Source: Muribaculum sp. An289 (GTDB taxonomy: Bacteria > Bacteroidota > Bacteroidia > Bacteroidales > UBA932). From it: a stretch of 64,000 nt of DNA. A model generated the notes under the pieces. It was not told the origin of the DNA and did no database searches. It saw only the letters and a program-made list of their open reading frames with translations. Below are positions 45,379-55,609 of this stretch, one piece after another. Location: contig NZ_NFIV01000001.1 of assembly GCF_002159555.1 (NCBI RefSeq), forward strand, positions 124,001 through 188,000. Reading direction: 5' to 3'. Each line of letters starts with the position of its first letter. Position 1 is the stretch's first letter. The position numbers and the translations under genes were made by a program.

Positions 45379-46713
45379 ATGGGCAAGATAGCGATACTCG
45401 GAGGAGGTGAAAGCGGCACAGGAGCCGCCGTACTGGCAAAAACGAAAGGATTCGACGTTTTCCTTTCGGACAACGGTTCCATTCCGGAAAACCAGAAACA
45501 GAGGCTTGCGGAATGGGATATTCCTTACGAAGAAGGGGGACACAGCCTCGACAGGATACTGGATGCCGCCGAGGTAGTCAAAAGTCCGGGGATACCTGAC
45601 TCGGCAGCCGTAATCCGCTCGATCAGGGAAGCCGGAATAAACATAATATCCGAAATAGAATTCGCCGGGAGATATGACCGTGCGAAGAAAATATGCATTA
45701 CCGGAAGCAACGGCAAGACTACGACGACATCGTTGATTTACCATCTGTTACAGCTCGCCGGCCTCAACGTAGGGCTCGGAGGGAACATCGGGAAGAGCTA
45801 CGCATACCAGGTGGCCACCTGCGACTATGACATCTACGTGCTGGAAATAAGCAGTTTCCAGCTGGACAACATGTACGATTTCAAGGCGGACATAGCCGTA
45901 CTTACCAACATAACCCCCGACCACCTCGACAGATACGACCATAAGCTCGAAAACTACGTAAAAGCCAAGTTCCGCATCACGAGGAACATGGACAAGGACG
46001 ACTGCTTCATATTCTGCTCGGATGACGAAATAACTGTAGGCCATCTGAACGATATCGTAATCAAGGCAAAGATGCTGCCTTTCACACAAAAAGGGAAAGT
46101 CGAGGAAGGAGCATACGTCGAGGACGGCAGGATTGTCGTAAAATACGGGGAACACGAGTGCAGGGTCTTCCTCAACGAGCTATCATTGCAGGGCAAACAC
46201 AACCTGTACAACTCCATGGCCGCCGCCATCGCCGGCAAAGTCATGGACATAGATGACGAGAAGATAAGGGAAGGCCTCAAGACTTTCAAAAACATCGAGC
46301 ACAGGCTCGAAAAAGTAGCGACCGTAAACGGTGTCCTGTATATCAACGACTCGAAGGCCACCAATGTCAATTCGGCATGGTACGCCCTCGAAAGCATGGA
46401 CAGGCCGGTAGTATGGATTGCGGGCGGGACCGACAAGGGGAACGACTATTCGGAACTTTACGGCCTTGTAAAGGAAAAGGTGAAAGCCCTCATCTGCCTC
46501 GGCGTCGACAACAGGAAGCTGCACGAATCGTTTTCCGGAATGGTTCCGGTAATCACCGACGCCCGCTCGGCGGAAGAGGCGGTGGAAAAGGCATATTCCG
46601 TGGCCGAGAGCGGAGACGTAGTGCTTCTGTCCCCTTGCTGCGCATCGTTCGACCTGTTCAGGAACTATGAAGAAAGGGGAAGGCTGTTCAAAGAAGCGGT
46701 AAGGAACTTATGA
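45379..46713 (+). CDS. murD: UDP-MurNAc-L-Ala--D-Glu ligase MurD
   Basis: Adds D-glutamate to UDP-MurNAc-L-Ala. It has 444 residues. The N-terminal Rossmann motif is ILGGGESGTGAA, the P-loop is ITGSNGKTTTTS, and ITPDHLDRYDH and INDSKATNV mark the central and C-terminal domains. It starts 2 nt after the mraY stop and overlaps ftsW by 4 nt. Confidence 0.97.
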   Translation: MGKIAILGGGESGTGAAVLAKTKGFDVFLSDNGSIPENQKQRLAEWDIPYEEGGHSLDRILDAAEVVKSPGIPDSAAVIRSIREAGINIISEIEFAGRYDRAKKICITGSNGKTTTTSLIYHLLQLAGLNVGLGGNIGKSYAYQVATCDYDIYVLEISSFQLDNMYDFKADIAVLTNITPDHLDRYDHKLENYVKAKFRITRNMDKDDCFIFCSDDEITVGHLNDIVIKAKMLPFTQKGKVEEGAYVEDGRIVVKYGEHECRVFLNELSLQGKHNLYNSMAAAIAGKVMDIDDEKIREGLKTFKNIEHRLEKVATVNGVLYINDSKATNVNSAWYALESMDRPVVWIAGGTDKGNDYSELYGLVKEKVKALICLGVDNRKLHESFSGMVPVITDARSAEEAVEKAYSVAESGDVVLLSPCCASFDLFRNYEERGRLFKEAVRNL

Positions 46714-47987
46714 ACACTGTAAAAACATACGCCGAAAAGGCGAGCTGCTGGATAAACCGGAGCATAAAAGGGGACAAGGTGGTATGGATAATAGTCTTTC
46801 TGCTGTCCATGTTCTCGCTTGCGGCCGTGTATTCGGCCAGCTCCTACAGGGCCATGCATTCCGACGTGAACAAAATCGTCATCTTCCTCGATCAGCTGGT
46901 ATTCGTGCTGGCCGGCTGGGCGGCCCTGCTCGTATGTTATTTCATACACCCAAAATACTACCGCAAATTTTCCTTCCTCGTCTACGGGATAAGCATAGTA
47001 CTGCTGCTGTTGCTGTTCGTAGACCCGTTGACTGCCAGACAGAACGGGGCCATCAGAGGTCTAAAGCTGCCCGGATTCACCTTCCAGGTCTTCGAAGTGG
47101 CGAAGGCCGCAATCATAATTTACCTGGCGAGGGCCATGGAAATCTTCGAAATAAAGAAATTCAAGGATTACCTGTTAAAACTGCTGCTTCCGATAGCCCT
47201 GACCTGTGTCCTGCTATTGCGCGGAAGTTTTTCTTCAGCAGTTTTCACCGCAATGATATGTCTGGTAATATTATGGATAAACAAGATAAACTGGAGATAT
47301 CTCGCGCTCACCATCGCCGGCGGAATAGCCGTGCTCGGAATATGTTACGGCCTGTACAAACTGACCGAAAACAATGAGCACCCGCTGTTCGAACGTTTCG
47401 AAACTGCCGAATCCCGAATAGACAGCTTCCTGCATCCGGCAGACGAAGAAGTTGCCATAAAAATGACGGAAGAGGAAAAACAGGCAGCAATAGATGCGGA
47501 AAGGCAATCGGAGAATGCGAAAATCGCGATACACGAGGGAGGAATCATCGGAAAAGGCCCGGGGAAAAGCACCCAAAGATACACCCTTTCGATGGCCTTC
47601 TCGGATTTCATATATGCGTTCATAATAGAAGAGTACGGAAGTATCGTGGGAATTTTCGTCATGTTCCTGTACATCTGGCTCTTCGCCCGCTGTGCAAGGC
47701 TGGCGGCGAAATGCAAGACCACATTCGCAGGAACGACGGTCTTCGGACTCGGCCTGCTTACGACATTCCAGGCGCTGATGCATATCTACGTCAATATCCG
47801 CATGATACCAATCACGGGGCATACCCTTCCGCTGGTAAGCCACGGAGGCACGGCGTTCATAATATTCAGCGGTATTTTCGGTGTAATACTTTCTGTCAGC
47901 AAATCGATTCAGGAAATAGACCTGAGCAAAGTCGACCCTGAGCCGGCCATAACGGAAAAAGGAGAGAAAAATGAAAGTGATAATTAG
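46710..47987 (+). CDS. ftsW: SEDS glycosyltransferase FtsW
   Basis: Septal peptidoglycan polymerase working with FtsI. It has 425 residues and about ten helices. The loop GIIGKGPGKSTQRYTLSMAFSDFIYA contains the conserved SEDS motif, with FSDFIYAFIIEEYG as its core; GHTLPLVSHGGTAF lies near the end. A long charged extracytoplasmic loop (about 215-268) is rich in Glu/Lys. The stop overlaps murG by 17 nt. Confidence 0.95.
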   Translation: MNTVKTYAEKASCWINRSIKGDKVVWIIVFLLSMFSLAAVYSASSYRAMHSDVNKIVIFLDQLVFVLAGWAALLVCYFIHPKYYRKFSFLVYGISIVLLLLLFVDPLTARQNGAIRGLKLPGFTFQVFEVAKAAIIIYLARAMEIFEIKKFKDYLLKLLLPIALTCVLLLRGSFSSAVFTAMICLVILWINKINWRYLALTIAGGIAVLGICYGLYKLTENNEHPLFERFETAESRIDSFLHPADEEVAIKMTEEEKQAAIDAERQSENAKIAIHEGGIIGKGPGKSTQRYTLSMAFSDFIYAFIIEEYGSIVGIFVMFLYIWLFARCARLAAKCKTTFAGTTVFGLGLLTTFQALMHIYVNIRMIPITGHTLPLVSHGGTAFIIFSGIFGVILSVSKSIQEIDLSKVDPEPAITEKGEKNESDN

Positions 47988-49083
47988 CGGCGGAGGTACC
48001 GGAGGACATATCTTTCCGGCAATCTCAATAGCAGGGGCACTCAGGGAAAAAGACCCCGGATGCGACATCCTTTTCGTGGGAGCCGAAGGCAAGATGGAAA
48101 TGGAAAGGGTTCCGGCTGCCGGCTACCCCATAATCGGACTTCCCGTGGCAGGGCTCAAAAGGAGCCTGTCGCTGTCCAATCTCGTTCTTCCGTTCAAGGT
48201 ATTGAAAAGCATCCGGAAAGCAAGGAAAATCATCCGCGAATTCCGTCCGGACATAGCCGTCGGGGTCGGAGGTTACGCCAGCGCGCCCATACTGTGGGTA
48301 GCCCAGAGGCTGTCCGTACCTACACTCATACAGGAACAGAATTCATACGCAGGACTGACCAACAGGCTTACCGGCAGGAAAGCGGACCGGATATGCGTGG
48401 CATACGAAGGAATGGAGAGGTTTTTCCCGAAGGACAGGCTCGTAATGACCGGGAATCCTGTCCGGAACAACATACGCCGCCCTACCTCCGGGGAGAAGGC
48501 CGAAGCATTGAAGCACTATTCGTTCGACCCGGAAAAGAAGACCATATTGGTGCTCGGAGGCAGCCTCGGCTGCGCCACCCTCAACAACACCATGAAGAAG
48601 TGGATTGCGGACGGACAGCCTGGAGGAGAAGGGATACAGATACTCTGGCAATGCGGGAAAGGATACTATGAGGGGGTAAAGTCATTCATGGAAACCGCCT
48701 CTTGCAAGGACGTGGTTTATTCGGGCTTCATCGACAGGATGGATTATGCTTATGCGGCCGCCGATCTTATTATCTCACGTTCCGGAGCAGGAACGATTTC
48801 AGAACTCTGCGTTGCGGGAAAGGCGGTAATTTTCGTACCTTCCCCCAATGTCACCGAAGACCATCAGACACATAACGCGATGGCACTCGTAGAGAAAGGA
48901 GCGGCAGGAATCGTCAAGGACTCCGAGGCTATGGAAACGCTCATGGGATACGCCACCGCCCTTGTAAAGGACGAGGCTACGGTCAGGACCCTTGAAAACA
49001 ACATATCGGCACTGGCCCGCCCGGATGCCGCCTCCGCCATAGCCGAAGAAATATTTTCCGTATGTAAAAACAGAATATTATGA
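47971..49083 (+). CDS. murG: Lipid II synthase MurG
   Basis: Adds GlcNAc to lipid I at the cytoplasmic face of the membrane. It has 370 residues. The GGGTGGHIFP donor-loop motif is at 7-16, VGVGGYASAP is conserved, and SRSGAGTISELCVAGKAVIF plus EDHQTHNA are the UDP-GlcNAc-binding signatures. The start MKVIISGG overlaps the end of ftsW. Confidence 0.97.
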   Translation: MKVIISGGGTGGHIFPAISIAGALREKDPGCDILFVGAEGKMEMERVPAAGYPIIGLPVAGLKRSLSLSNLVLPFKVLKSIRKARKIIREFRPDIAVGVGGYASAPILWVAQRLSVPTLIQEQNSYAGLTNRLTGRKADRICVAYEGMERFFPKDRLVMTGNPVRNNIRRPTSGEKAEALKHYSFDPEKKTILVLGGSLGCATLNNTMKKWIADGQPGGEGIQILWQCGKGYYEGVKSFMETASCKDVVYSGFIDRMDYAYAAADLIISRSGAGTISELCVAGKAVIFVPSPNVTEDHQTHNAMALVEKGAAGIVKDSEAMETLMGYATALVKDEATVRTLENNISALARPDAASAIAEEIFSVCKNRIL

Positions 49084-50444
49084 AATACAGGAACATATAC
49101 ATGATAGGGATAGGCGGAATCGGGATGAGCGCCATCGCGAGGTATTTTCATGCCAAAGGCCATGAAGTGAGCGGATACGACAGGACCCCGTCCGAAATCA
49201 CCGCCTCACTGGAGGCAGAAGGCATTGCCGTACATTTCGACGAACGTCCGGAACTGATTCCAGGCGCCCCGTCCGACACCCTCGTCATATATACCCCTGC
49301 AATCCCGGCCGAAAACAGGGAACTGGTTTTCGTCAGGGAAAAGGGATACCGGCTGCTCAAAAGGTCGAAGGTACTCGGAGAGATAGCGGAAGGGAAAAAG
49401 ACGATAGCGGTCGCCGGCACGCACGGAAAAACCACGACGAGCACGATGACAGGCCACATCTTCCAGGCATCGGGAACGGGCTGCGATGCCTTCCTCGGTG
49501 GCATATCGAAAAACTACGGCACCAACCTGCTGCTCGGCGACAGCGGCATAGTCGTGGCCGAAGCGGACGAATTCGACCGTTCCTTCCTGCAACTGTTTCC
49601 CGATACGGCCATAATCACCTCCATCGATGCCGACCATCTGGACATATACCATGATTACGCCCATGTACAGGAAGCATTCGGCGAGTTCGCCGCACAGACC
49701 GGAAGATGCCTGATACTTAAAGAAGGAGTGGATATCGGCCCGGCTCCCGTAAAGGCCACGGTATACAGATACTCCTACGACAATGCCAAGAGCGATTTTT
49801 ACGCATCCCGCATACGCACGGAACCTGGGGGATATTTCGTATTCGACCTGAATTATCCCGGAGGGACCGTGGAAGATTGCAAAATGGGGGTTCCAGGAAG
49901 GCTCAACGCCGAAAACGGAATCGCTGCGGCCGCGGCTGCGCTTCTCAACGGGATATCCCCGGAAAAGGTAAAGGAAGCCCTCGGCACATTCATGGGCGTA
50001 AAAAGGAGGCTCGACATGCACCTCAACACCGCAAAGACGGCCTATATCGACGACTACGCCCACCATCCGAAGGAAATAGAAGCGGCCATAAGGTCGATTC
50101 GGGACATTTTCCCGGGCAGGAAGCTGACCGCCGTTTTCCAGCCGCATCTGTACACGAGGACAAGGGATTTCGCCGAAGGTTTTGCCGAAGCCCTTTCCCT
50201 TGCAGACAGGATTATCCTGCTTGACATATACCCTGCAAGGGAACTGCCTATAGAAGGTGTCACCTCGAAAATCATTTTCGACAGGATAAAAACCGGGGAG
50301 AAAAAACTGATAACACGCACAGAGCTGATGTCCTGCCTTGAAAATGAAGACATCGACGTCCTCGTGACCTTCGGTGCCGGAGACATCGACAGATTCACGG
50401 AGTCCATAACGGAAATGCTTGAAAAAAGGAGCGGAAAATGTTGA
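49080..50444 (+). CDS. murC: UDP-MurNAc--L-alanine ligase MurC
   Basis: Adds the first stem-peptide residue. It has 454 residues. The Rossmann motif GIGGIGMSAIARYFHAKG is at the N-terminus, the P-loop is VAGTHGKTTTS, and DADHLDIYHDY and DDYAHHPKEI are Mur ligase signatures. ATGA overlap with murG; the stop overlaps ftsQ. Confidence 0.97.
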   Translation: MKYRNIYMIGIGGIGMSAIARYFHAKGHEVSGYDRTPSEITASLEAEGIAVHFDERPELIPGAPSDTLVIYTPAIPAENRELVFVREKGYRLLKRSKVLGEIAEGKKTIAVAGTHGKTTTSTMTGHIFQASGTGCDAFLGGISKNYGTNLLLGDSGIVVAEADEFDRSFLQLFPDTAIITSIDADHLDIYHDYAHVQEAFGEFAAQTGRCLILKEGVDIGPAPVKATVYRYSYDNAKSDFYASRIRTEPGGYFVFDLNYPGGTVEDCKMGVPGRLNAENGIAAAAAALLNGISPEKVKEALGTFMGVKRRLDMHLNTAKTAYIDDYAHHPKEIEAAIRSIRDIFPGRKLTAVFQPHLYTRTRDFAEGFAEALSLADRIILLDIYPARELPIEGVTSKIIFDRIKTGEKKLITRTELMSCLENEDIDVLVTFGAGDIDRFTESITEMLEKRSGKC

Positions 50445-51211
50445 AAGCAGTAAAATACATATTCTTCGTATTGCTTGTGACGATACTCGCCGCCTATTTC
50501 GCCATAGCCGGACGTCTCAACGCTAACGAGCGGGAAGGGCTCGCCTGCAAAGGGACCGCCATCACGATAATCAACGGAGACGAATGCGACTTCATCCACG
50601 AGGACGACATCCGCGGAATCCTCGGCGAAAAATACGGGGACTGCACCGGCATGCTGATCGACGAGCTCGATTGCGACAGGATTGAAAAAGCCATCGAGGA
50701 GATAAGCGCCATCAAAAAGTGCGAGTGCCATACCGACCGGACAGGGATGCTGAACATCGACGTATACCAGAGACATCCGGTGCTAAGGCTCGACACCGGG
50801 AACGGGGGATTCTACTGCGATGCGGACGGTTTCGTTTTCCCGATACACGGCTCCAGCACCCCCGAAGTGACGACCGTATCCGGGAACATCCCTGAAATCG
50901 GGGACTCCGGGGAAACCGGCACCGCCGGAAAAAAATGGCTTGACGGAATCCTGAGGCTGAACGGATACATCACGGGCGACGGGTACTGGAAAGACATGTT
51001 CAAAAGAATCGAAATCGCCGGTAACGGGGACATACTGCTCATTCCGGAAGTCGGGGATTTCAAGATAATTTTCGGAAACCCGGAAAACATAAAAAACAAA
51101 TTTTACCGTATTGAAAAATTTTACGAAACCGTTTATCCCGGCGCCGAAAGCAAGTACGGGACGGTATCCGTAAAATACAGGGACCAGATAATCTGCAAAA
51201 AGAAAAAATAA
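50438..51211 (+). CDS. ftsQ: Division protein FtsQ
   Basis: A 257-residue bitopic protein: one helix at about 5-21 (KYIFFVLLVTILAAYFAIA), then a POTRA-like region with HEDDIRGILGEKYGDC and the beta domain (IDVYQRHPVLRLD). It links the FtsL complex to the rest of the divisome. Low sequence conservation is usual; position between murC and ftsA makes the assignment firm. Confidence 0.92.
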   Translation: MLKAVKYIFFVLLVTILAAYFAIAGRLNANEREGLACKGTAITIINGDECDFIHEDDIRGILGEKYGDCTGMLIDELDCDRIEKAIEEISAIKKCECHTDRTGMLNIDVYQRHPVLRLDTGNGGFYCDADGFVFPIHGSSTPEVTTVSGNIPEIGDSGETGTAGKKWLDGILRLNGYITGDGYWKDMFKRIEIAGNGDILLIPEVGDFKIIFGNPENIKNKFYRIEKFYETVYPGAESKYGTVSVKYRDQIICKKKK

Positions 51212-51215
51212 GGAT

Positions 51216-52676
51216 ATGGAAGAAAAATTCATAACGATAGTTGATATCGGTTCATACCGGACAGCTGCATGTACGGCGAAAATCGAAGGCCGGAACATCG
51301 ACATCGCCGCATACAAGGAAGCTCCGTCAGACGGAGTAAGGCACGGCAGGGTATTCAACCCGCTGAGAGCCTCGACCGTGGTAAAATCATTGCTTACCGA
51401 CATCGAAAGACAGTTGGGGATAAAGATTTCGAAAGTGGTTACAGGCATTCCGGGTTATGGCATAAATACGCGGAGCATTACACTGAAAAACGACAGGACC
51501 TCTCCCGACGACTTCATAACATCCGACGAACTCAATTCCATGACGGAACTCGCCTACTCCCGGACAGAGGACGAAAACGAAAGGGTATATTGTGTCATCC
51601 CGCAATCGTACAGAATCGGGGACGCCATGGAAATACCATACGATGACGCCATCGGAATGTCGGGCCCGTCAATCGAGGGGAAATACCGCATTTTCGCCGG
51701 AAACAAGGCCGTATTCGACAGTAACGAAAAGACATTCAAGGCAATAGACATAGAAATAGCGGGAAAATACCTGTATCCTATGGCAAGCGCTGAATCCACG
51801 CTGCTCGGCCAGGAAAAACAGAACGGGGTGGCATTGATCGAGTTCGGAGGAAATACGACAAACCTTGTCATATATTATAAAAACATAATAAGGTACATGT
51901 ATACCCTGCCTTTCGGAGGCAAAAACATAACTGACGACATCGCCAACGAATGCAAAATCACGACTTCCCTGGCAGAAAGCATAAAACGCGACTTCGGAAG
52001 CGCAATGCCCGAAAAACTCTCGATAAATGCAGAGAAATCCCTGCAAATCAAGAGCCGTTCGCAGAGGGACATCGAAATCCCGATAAAATACCTTTCCGAA
52101 ATAATCGAGGCAAGGTGCAAGGAGATATTCGACGCCCTCCTTTATAAGATAGAGGAATCCGGATATGCAGACCTGCTCAGTTCGGGAATAGTCCTTACCG
52201 GAGGTTCCGCCAATCTGCTGAACATATCGGATTACCTGAAGACCGCATCCGGCTACTCCGTCCGCAGGGCCATGCCGGTAGGAAAATTCAGTTATACCGG
52301 ATTCCCGAAACTTTCAGACTTCAGTTCTTCGGCAATCTCCGGCCTGCTGGCCCTTGCCTGGGAGGACTGCATCGGTTTCGAGGATTCATACAATACCGCC
52401 GGCACAACGGTCGAAGACATCCGCACGGTGCGGGAACCTGATACTGCGGACAATGCCGGAAGCAATGAAGAAACCTGTGAAAACGGGGAAACCGCCAGAA
52501 ACGACAGTTCCGAGAACAGCGGGACTACCTGGATAAAAGGGCTGTTCGGCGGCATGAAAAAAGACAAGGTTGACAAGAAAAAGGACAAGGGCGACAAGAA
52601 AAAGGAAGACAGAAAGAAAGACAACAGGTTCTCGGGGTTCTCGGGAATCCTCTTCGAAGACGACGACAACATATAA
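51216..52676 (+). CDS. ftsA: Division actin FtsA with Lys/Asp-rich tail
   Basis: Actin-like membrane anchor for FtsZ. It has 486 residues. TIVDIGSYRTAACTAKIEG is the phosphate 1 region, VALIEFGGNTTNLVIY phosphate 2, and GIVLTGGSANLLNI the adenosine motif. After the actin domain ends near 395 there is a polar linker and a Lys/Asp-rich stretch (about 445-472, KKDKVDKKKDKGDKKKEDRK). It ends with FSGFSGILFEDDDNI, which may act as the membrane-targeting helix, although it is short and acidic. Confidence 0.95.
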   Translation: MEEKFITIVDIGSYRTAACTAKIEGRNIDIAAYKEAPSDGVRHGRVFNPLRASTVVKSLLTDIERQLGIKISKVVTGIPGYGINTRSITLKNDRTSPDDFITSDELNSMTELAYSRTEDENERVYCVIPQSYRIGDAMEIPYDDAIGMSGPSIEGKYRIFAGNKAVFDSNEKTFKAIDIEIAGKYLYPMASAESTLLGQEKQNGVALIEFGGNTTNLVIYYKNIIRYMYTLPFGGKNITDDIANECKITTSLAESIKRDFGSAMPEKLSINAEKSLQIKSRSQRDIEIPIKYLSEIIEARCKEIFDALLYKIEESGYADLLSSGIVLTGGSANLLNISDYLKTASGYSVRRAMPVGKFSYTGFPKLSDFSSSAISGLLALAWEDCIGFEDSYNTAGTTVEDIRTVREPDTADNAGSNEETCENGETARNDSSENSGTTWIKGLFGGMKKDKVDKKKDKGDKKKEDRKKDNRFSGFSGILFEDDDNI

Positions 52677-52688
52677 AAGGACTTGAAA

Positions 52689-53978
52689 ATGGACAACAAC
52701 GAAATAATAGCCCCTTACGATTGGGAAAAATCCACTAACATAATAAAGGTAATCGGCGTAGGCGGAGGCGGATGCAATGCCGTCGAATACATGTACAGGC
52801 TCGAAGACATAAAAGGAGCCGACTTCATCATCTGCAATACCGACAAGCAGGCACTGGACAAGAACGAAGTACCGGCCAAGATACAGATCGGGGGCGGACT
52901 GACCAAGGGTCTCGGCGCCGGCTGCGACCCTCTGAGGGGAAGAAAGGCCGCGCTTGAATCCCAGGAGACCATCAAGGCTGCTTTCGGAGGAAAGACCGAA
53001 ATGGTTTTCGTTACCTGCGGAATGGGCGGCGGGACAGGCACAGGAGCGGCACCGGTAATAGCCGACATAGCCCATAAGATGGGACTCCTGACAGTCGGAG
53101 TCGTTACCGTACCTTTCGAAGACGAGGGATACGAGTCGATGTCACGGGCGATAGAAGGCATACACGAAATGGAAAAATGCGTGGACAGCCTTCTGATTAT
53201 CAACAACCAGAAACTTTACGAAGTATACGGAGACCTCCCTATCCACGAAGCCTTTCCGAAGGCCGATGAAGTACTGGCCACGGCCGTAAGAGGAATCACC
53301 GAAATCATCATGGACACCGGCTATATAAACGTGGATTTTGCCGATGTAAGGAATGTCATGAAAGGCAGCGGAATGGCCCTCATGGGAAGCGGCCGCGGAA
53401 CGGGCGAAAAGCGCGTGGAAGAAGCCGTGGAACAGGCCCTCTCCTCCCCTCTGCTCAATGACTTCGACCTGAAGACAGCCCGTAACGTACTTATCAACAT
53501 ACGTACAAGTCGCGACAAGAGCGGACTTTCGGCCAAAGAACTCGGCCATGTGGCCCAGTGCATCCAGAAATACACGGGAAACGCACAGAATTTCAAACGC
53601 GGTGTCGTCTATGACGAAAGCGGAAAACTGAACGGTGACCTGTGCATAACCATCATTGCCACCGGCTTCAGCATGAGCCTGCTTCCGCAGATTACGAAAA
53701 GGGACCGCGGCAATGTCATCATCATCGATGAGGATTATGTAAGCTCTACCCTGAAAGAATACGAAGGAAACGAAGAAGAAATAGTATCTTTGCAGCCGAT
53801 AACGGTCGAAGAGGCCGGAAGGCAGATCATAGGGAAGACGGCCAATACCAGCATACGCAACTTCCATTTTGAAGAACCTCCGGTACTTGCTGTCAATACC
53901 GGCAGCGACATTTCCGAGATGGAGAACACTCCGTCGATACGCAGGTGCAACTGGACAAAGCCTGTAGAGGTAGCATGA
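52689..53978 (+). CDS. ftsZ: Division GTPase FtsZ
   Basis: Tubulin-like GTPase forming the Z ring. It has 429 residues. The glycine-rich GGGTGTGAAP tubulin signature is present, with VIGVGGGGCNAVEYMY at the N-terminus and FADVRNVMKGSGMALMGSG in the core. The C-terminal linker is short, and the likely conserved peptide is NTPSIRRCNW near the end. I start at MDNNEIIAP (ATG 52689); the TTG at 52683 adds two residues. Last gene of the dcw cluster. Confidence 0.98.
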   Translation: MDNNEIIAPYDWEKSTNIIKVIGVGGGGCNAVEYMYRLEDIKGADFIICNTDKQALDKNEVPAKIQIGGGLTKGLGAGCDPLRGRKAALESQETIKAAFGGKTEMVFVTCGMGGGTGTGAAPVIADIAHKMGLLTVGVVTVPFEDEGYESMSRAIEGIHEMEKCVDSLLIINNQKLYEVYGDLPIHEAFPKADEVLATAVRGITEIIMDTGYINVDFADVRNVMKGSGMALMGSGRGTGEKRVEEAVEQALSSPLLNDFDLKTARNVLINIRTSRDKSGLSAKELGHVAQCIQKYTGNAQNFKRGVVYDESGKLNGDLCITIIATGFSMSLLPQITKRDRGNVIIIDEDYVSSTLKEYEGNEEEIVSLQPITVEEAGRQIIGKTANTSIRNFHFEEPPVLAVNTGSDISEMENTPSIRRCNWTKPVEVA

Positions 53979-54015
53979 TTTTACCGGCCGCAACAGTAAA
54001 TTTTTACATGACAAT

Positions 54016-55581
54016 ATGGAAAGAAGGACAAGAGTAAGATTCGCACCGTCCCCTACGGGACCCCTCCACATGGGAGGAGTGCGTACCGCATTATACAATT
54101 ATCTCTACGCGAAACAGCACGGGGGAGATTTCATAATCCGCATCGAAGACACCGACTCACAGAGATTCGTACCCGGGGCGGAACAGTATATAATCGACTC
54201 CCTCAACTGGTGCGGAATCATACCGGACGAAGGTGTGGACGAAAACGGAAAGGTCGTCGAGACCCCTTCTGAAAAACACCCACATGCCCCTTACAGACAA
54301 TCGCAGAGGAAAAGCATTTACAGGAAATATGCCGAGCAGCTTGTTGAAAACGGCTACGCATATTATGCTTTCGACACCTCGGAAGAGCTCGCCGCAATGA
54401 GGGCCGAAGCGGAAGCGAAAAAGGAGACTTTCATCTACAACCACGAGACAAGGGGAAGGCTCAAAAACTCGCTTACCCTTCCGCGTGAAGAATGGGAAAG
54501 ACGGCTCAAGGAAGAAACTGGCTGGACAATCCGCTTCAAAATGCCGGAAAACCGCATCGTCGAAATGGACGACCTGATAAGGGGGCACATCGAAGTCAAC
54601 ACAGGCATTCTGGACGACAAGGTACTGTGGAAAAGCCATGACGGACTGCCTACATACCATCTGGCGAACATAGTGGACGACCACCTGATGGAAATCACCG
54701 AAGTCATCAGAGGCGAAGAGTGGCTGCCTTCACTTCCGCTGCACTATCTCCTCTATGAAGCATTCGGCTGGACGGACTCGATGCCGAGATTCGCCCACCT
54801 GTCGCTGCTCCTGAAACCGGACGGTAAGGGAAAACTCAGCAAAAGGGACGGAGACAGGCTCGGATTCCCTGTTTTTCCGCTGCAATGGATAAACCCTGAA
54901 GGGGAAATCACCCGGGGATACAGGGAAGAAGGCTATCTTCCCGAAGCCTTCGTGAACATGCTCGCAATGCTCGGATGGAACCCTGGAGACGACAGGGAAA
55001 TGTTTACGATAGACGAGCTCGTTGAAACATTCTCTCTCGGGAGGGTGATAAAATCTGGGGCCCGTTTCAATCCGGAAAAGGCGAAATGGTACAACCGCGA
55101 ATATTTACGCAGGATGCCGGACGAAAAGATTGCCGGCGAATTCAGAAAAATACTCGACAGCCACGGCATAGACAGGGAAAAATTCGATGACGCATACGTG
55201 CTCAAGGTCATCCGCCTCACGAAAGAGCGCGCCACATTCATAAAGGATTTCTGGGACATCGCCCATTATCTTTTCACCGCGCCGTCATCATTCAACGAAG
55301 CCGATGCAAGGAAATTCTGGAAACAGGAAAACGTGGTTCTGATGAAACAGGCGGCAGAGTTCATCGGGAACTTCGAGCCTTTCACGGAAGAAGCGCTCGA
55401 ACCAGCCCTCAGCGACTACATACATTCCAACGAATGGCCTATGGGCAAGGTGATGAACACACTGCGCCTCGCACTGATAGGCTCTTCAAGCGGACTCGGA
55501 ATCGCCGCCGTCGCGACCATTATCGGCAAAGAAGAAACGGCGGCCCGTGTGGCATTCGCATGTAAGACTTTAGGCGAATGA
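54016..55581 (+). CDS. gltX: Glutamyl-tRNA synthetase
   Basis: Class I synthetase charging tRNA-Glu. It has 521 residues. The HIGH motif appears as HMGG within RFAPSPTGPLHMGGVRTALYN, and the KMSKS motif as KLSKR in GKGKLSKRDGDR. The C-terminal helical anticodon-binding domain starts at about 370. Bacteroidetes GluRS proteins share the GFPVFPLQWINPEGE segment after the KLSKR loop. It lies 37 nt after ftsZ and may belong to the same transcript. Confidence 0.97.
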   Translation: MERRTRVRFAPSPTGPLHMGGVRTALYNYLYAKQHGGDFIIRIEDTDSQRFVPGAEQYIIDSLNWCGIIPDEGVDENGKVVETPSEKHPHAPYRQSQRKSIYRKYAEQLVENGYAYYAFDTSEELAAMRAEAEAKKETFIYNHETRGRLKNSLTLPREEWERRLKEETGWTIRFKMPENRIVEMDDLIRGHIEVNTGILDDKVLWKSHDGLPTYHLANIVDDHLMEITEVIRGEEWLPSLPLHYLLYEAFGWTDSMPRFAHLSLLLKPDGKGKLSKRDGDRLGFPVFPLQWINPEGEITRGYREEGYLPEAFVNMLAMLGWNPGDDREMFTIDELVETFSLGRVIKSGARFNPEKAKWYNREYLRRMPDEKIAGEFRKILDSHGIDREKFDDAYVLKVIRLTKERATFIKDFWDIAHYLFTAPSSFNEADARKFWKQENVVLMKQAAEFIGNFEPFTEEALEPALSDYIHSNEWPMGKVMNTLRLALIGSSSGLGIAAVATIIGKEETAARVAFACKTLGE

Positions 55582-55609
55582 CGGTGCAAACCGCTGATTT
55601 GACGGATTT

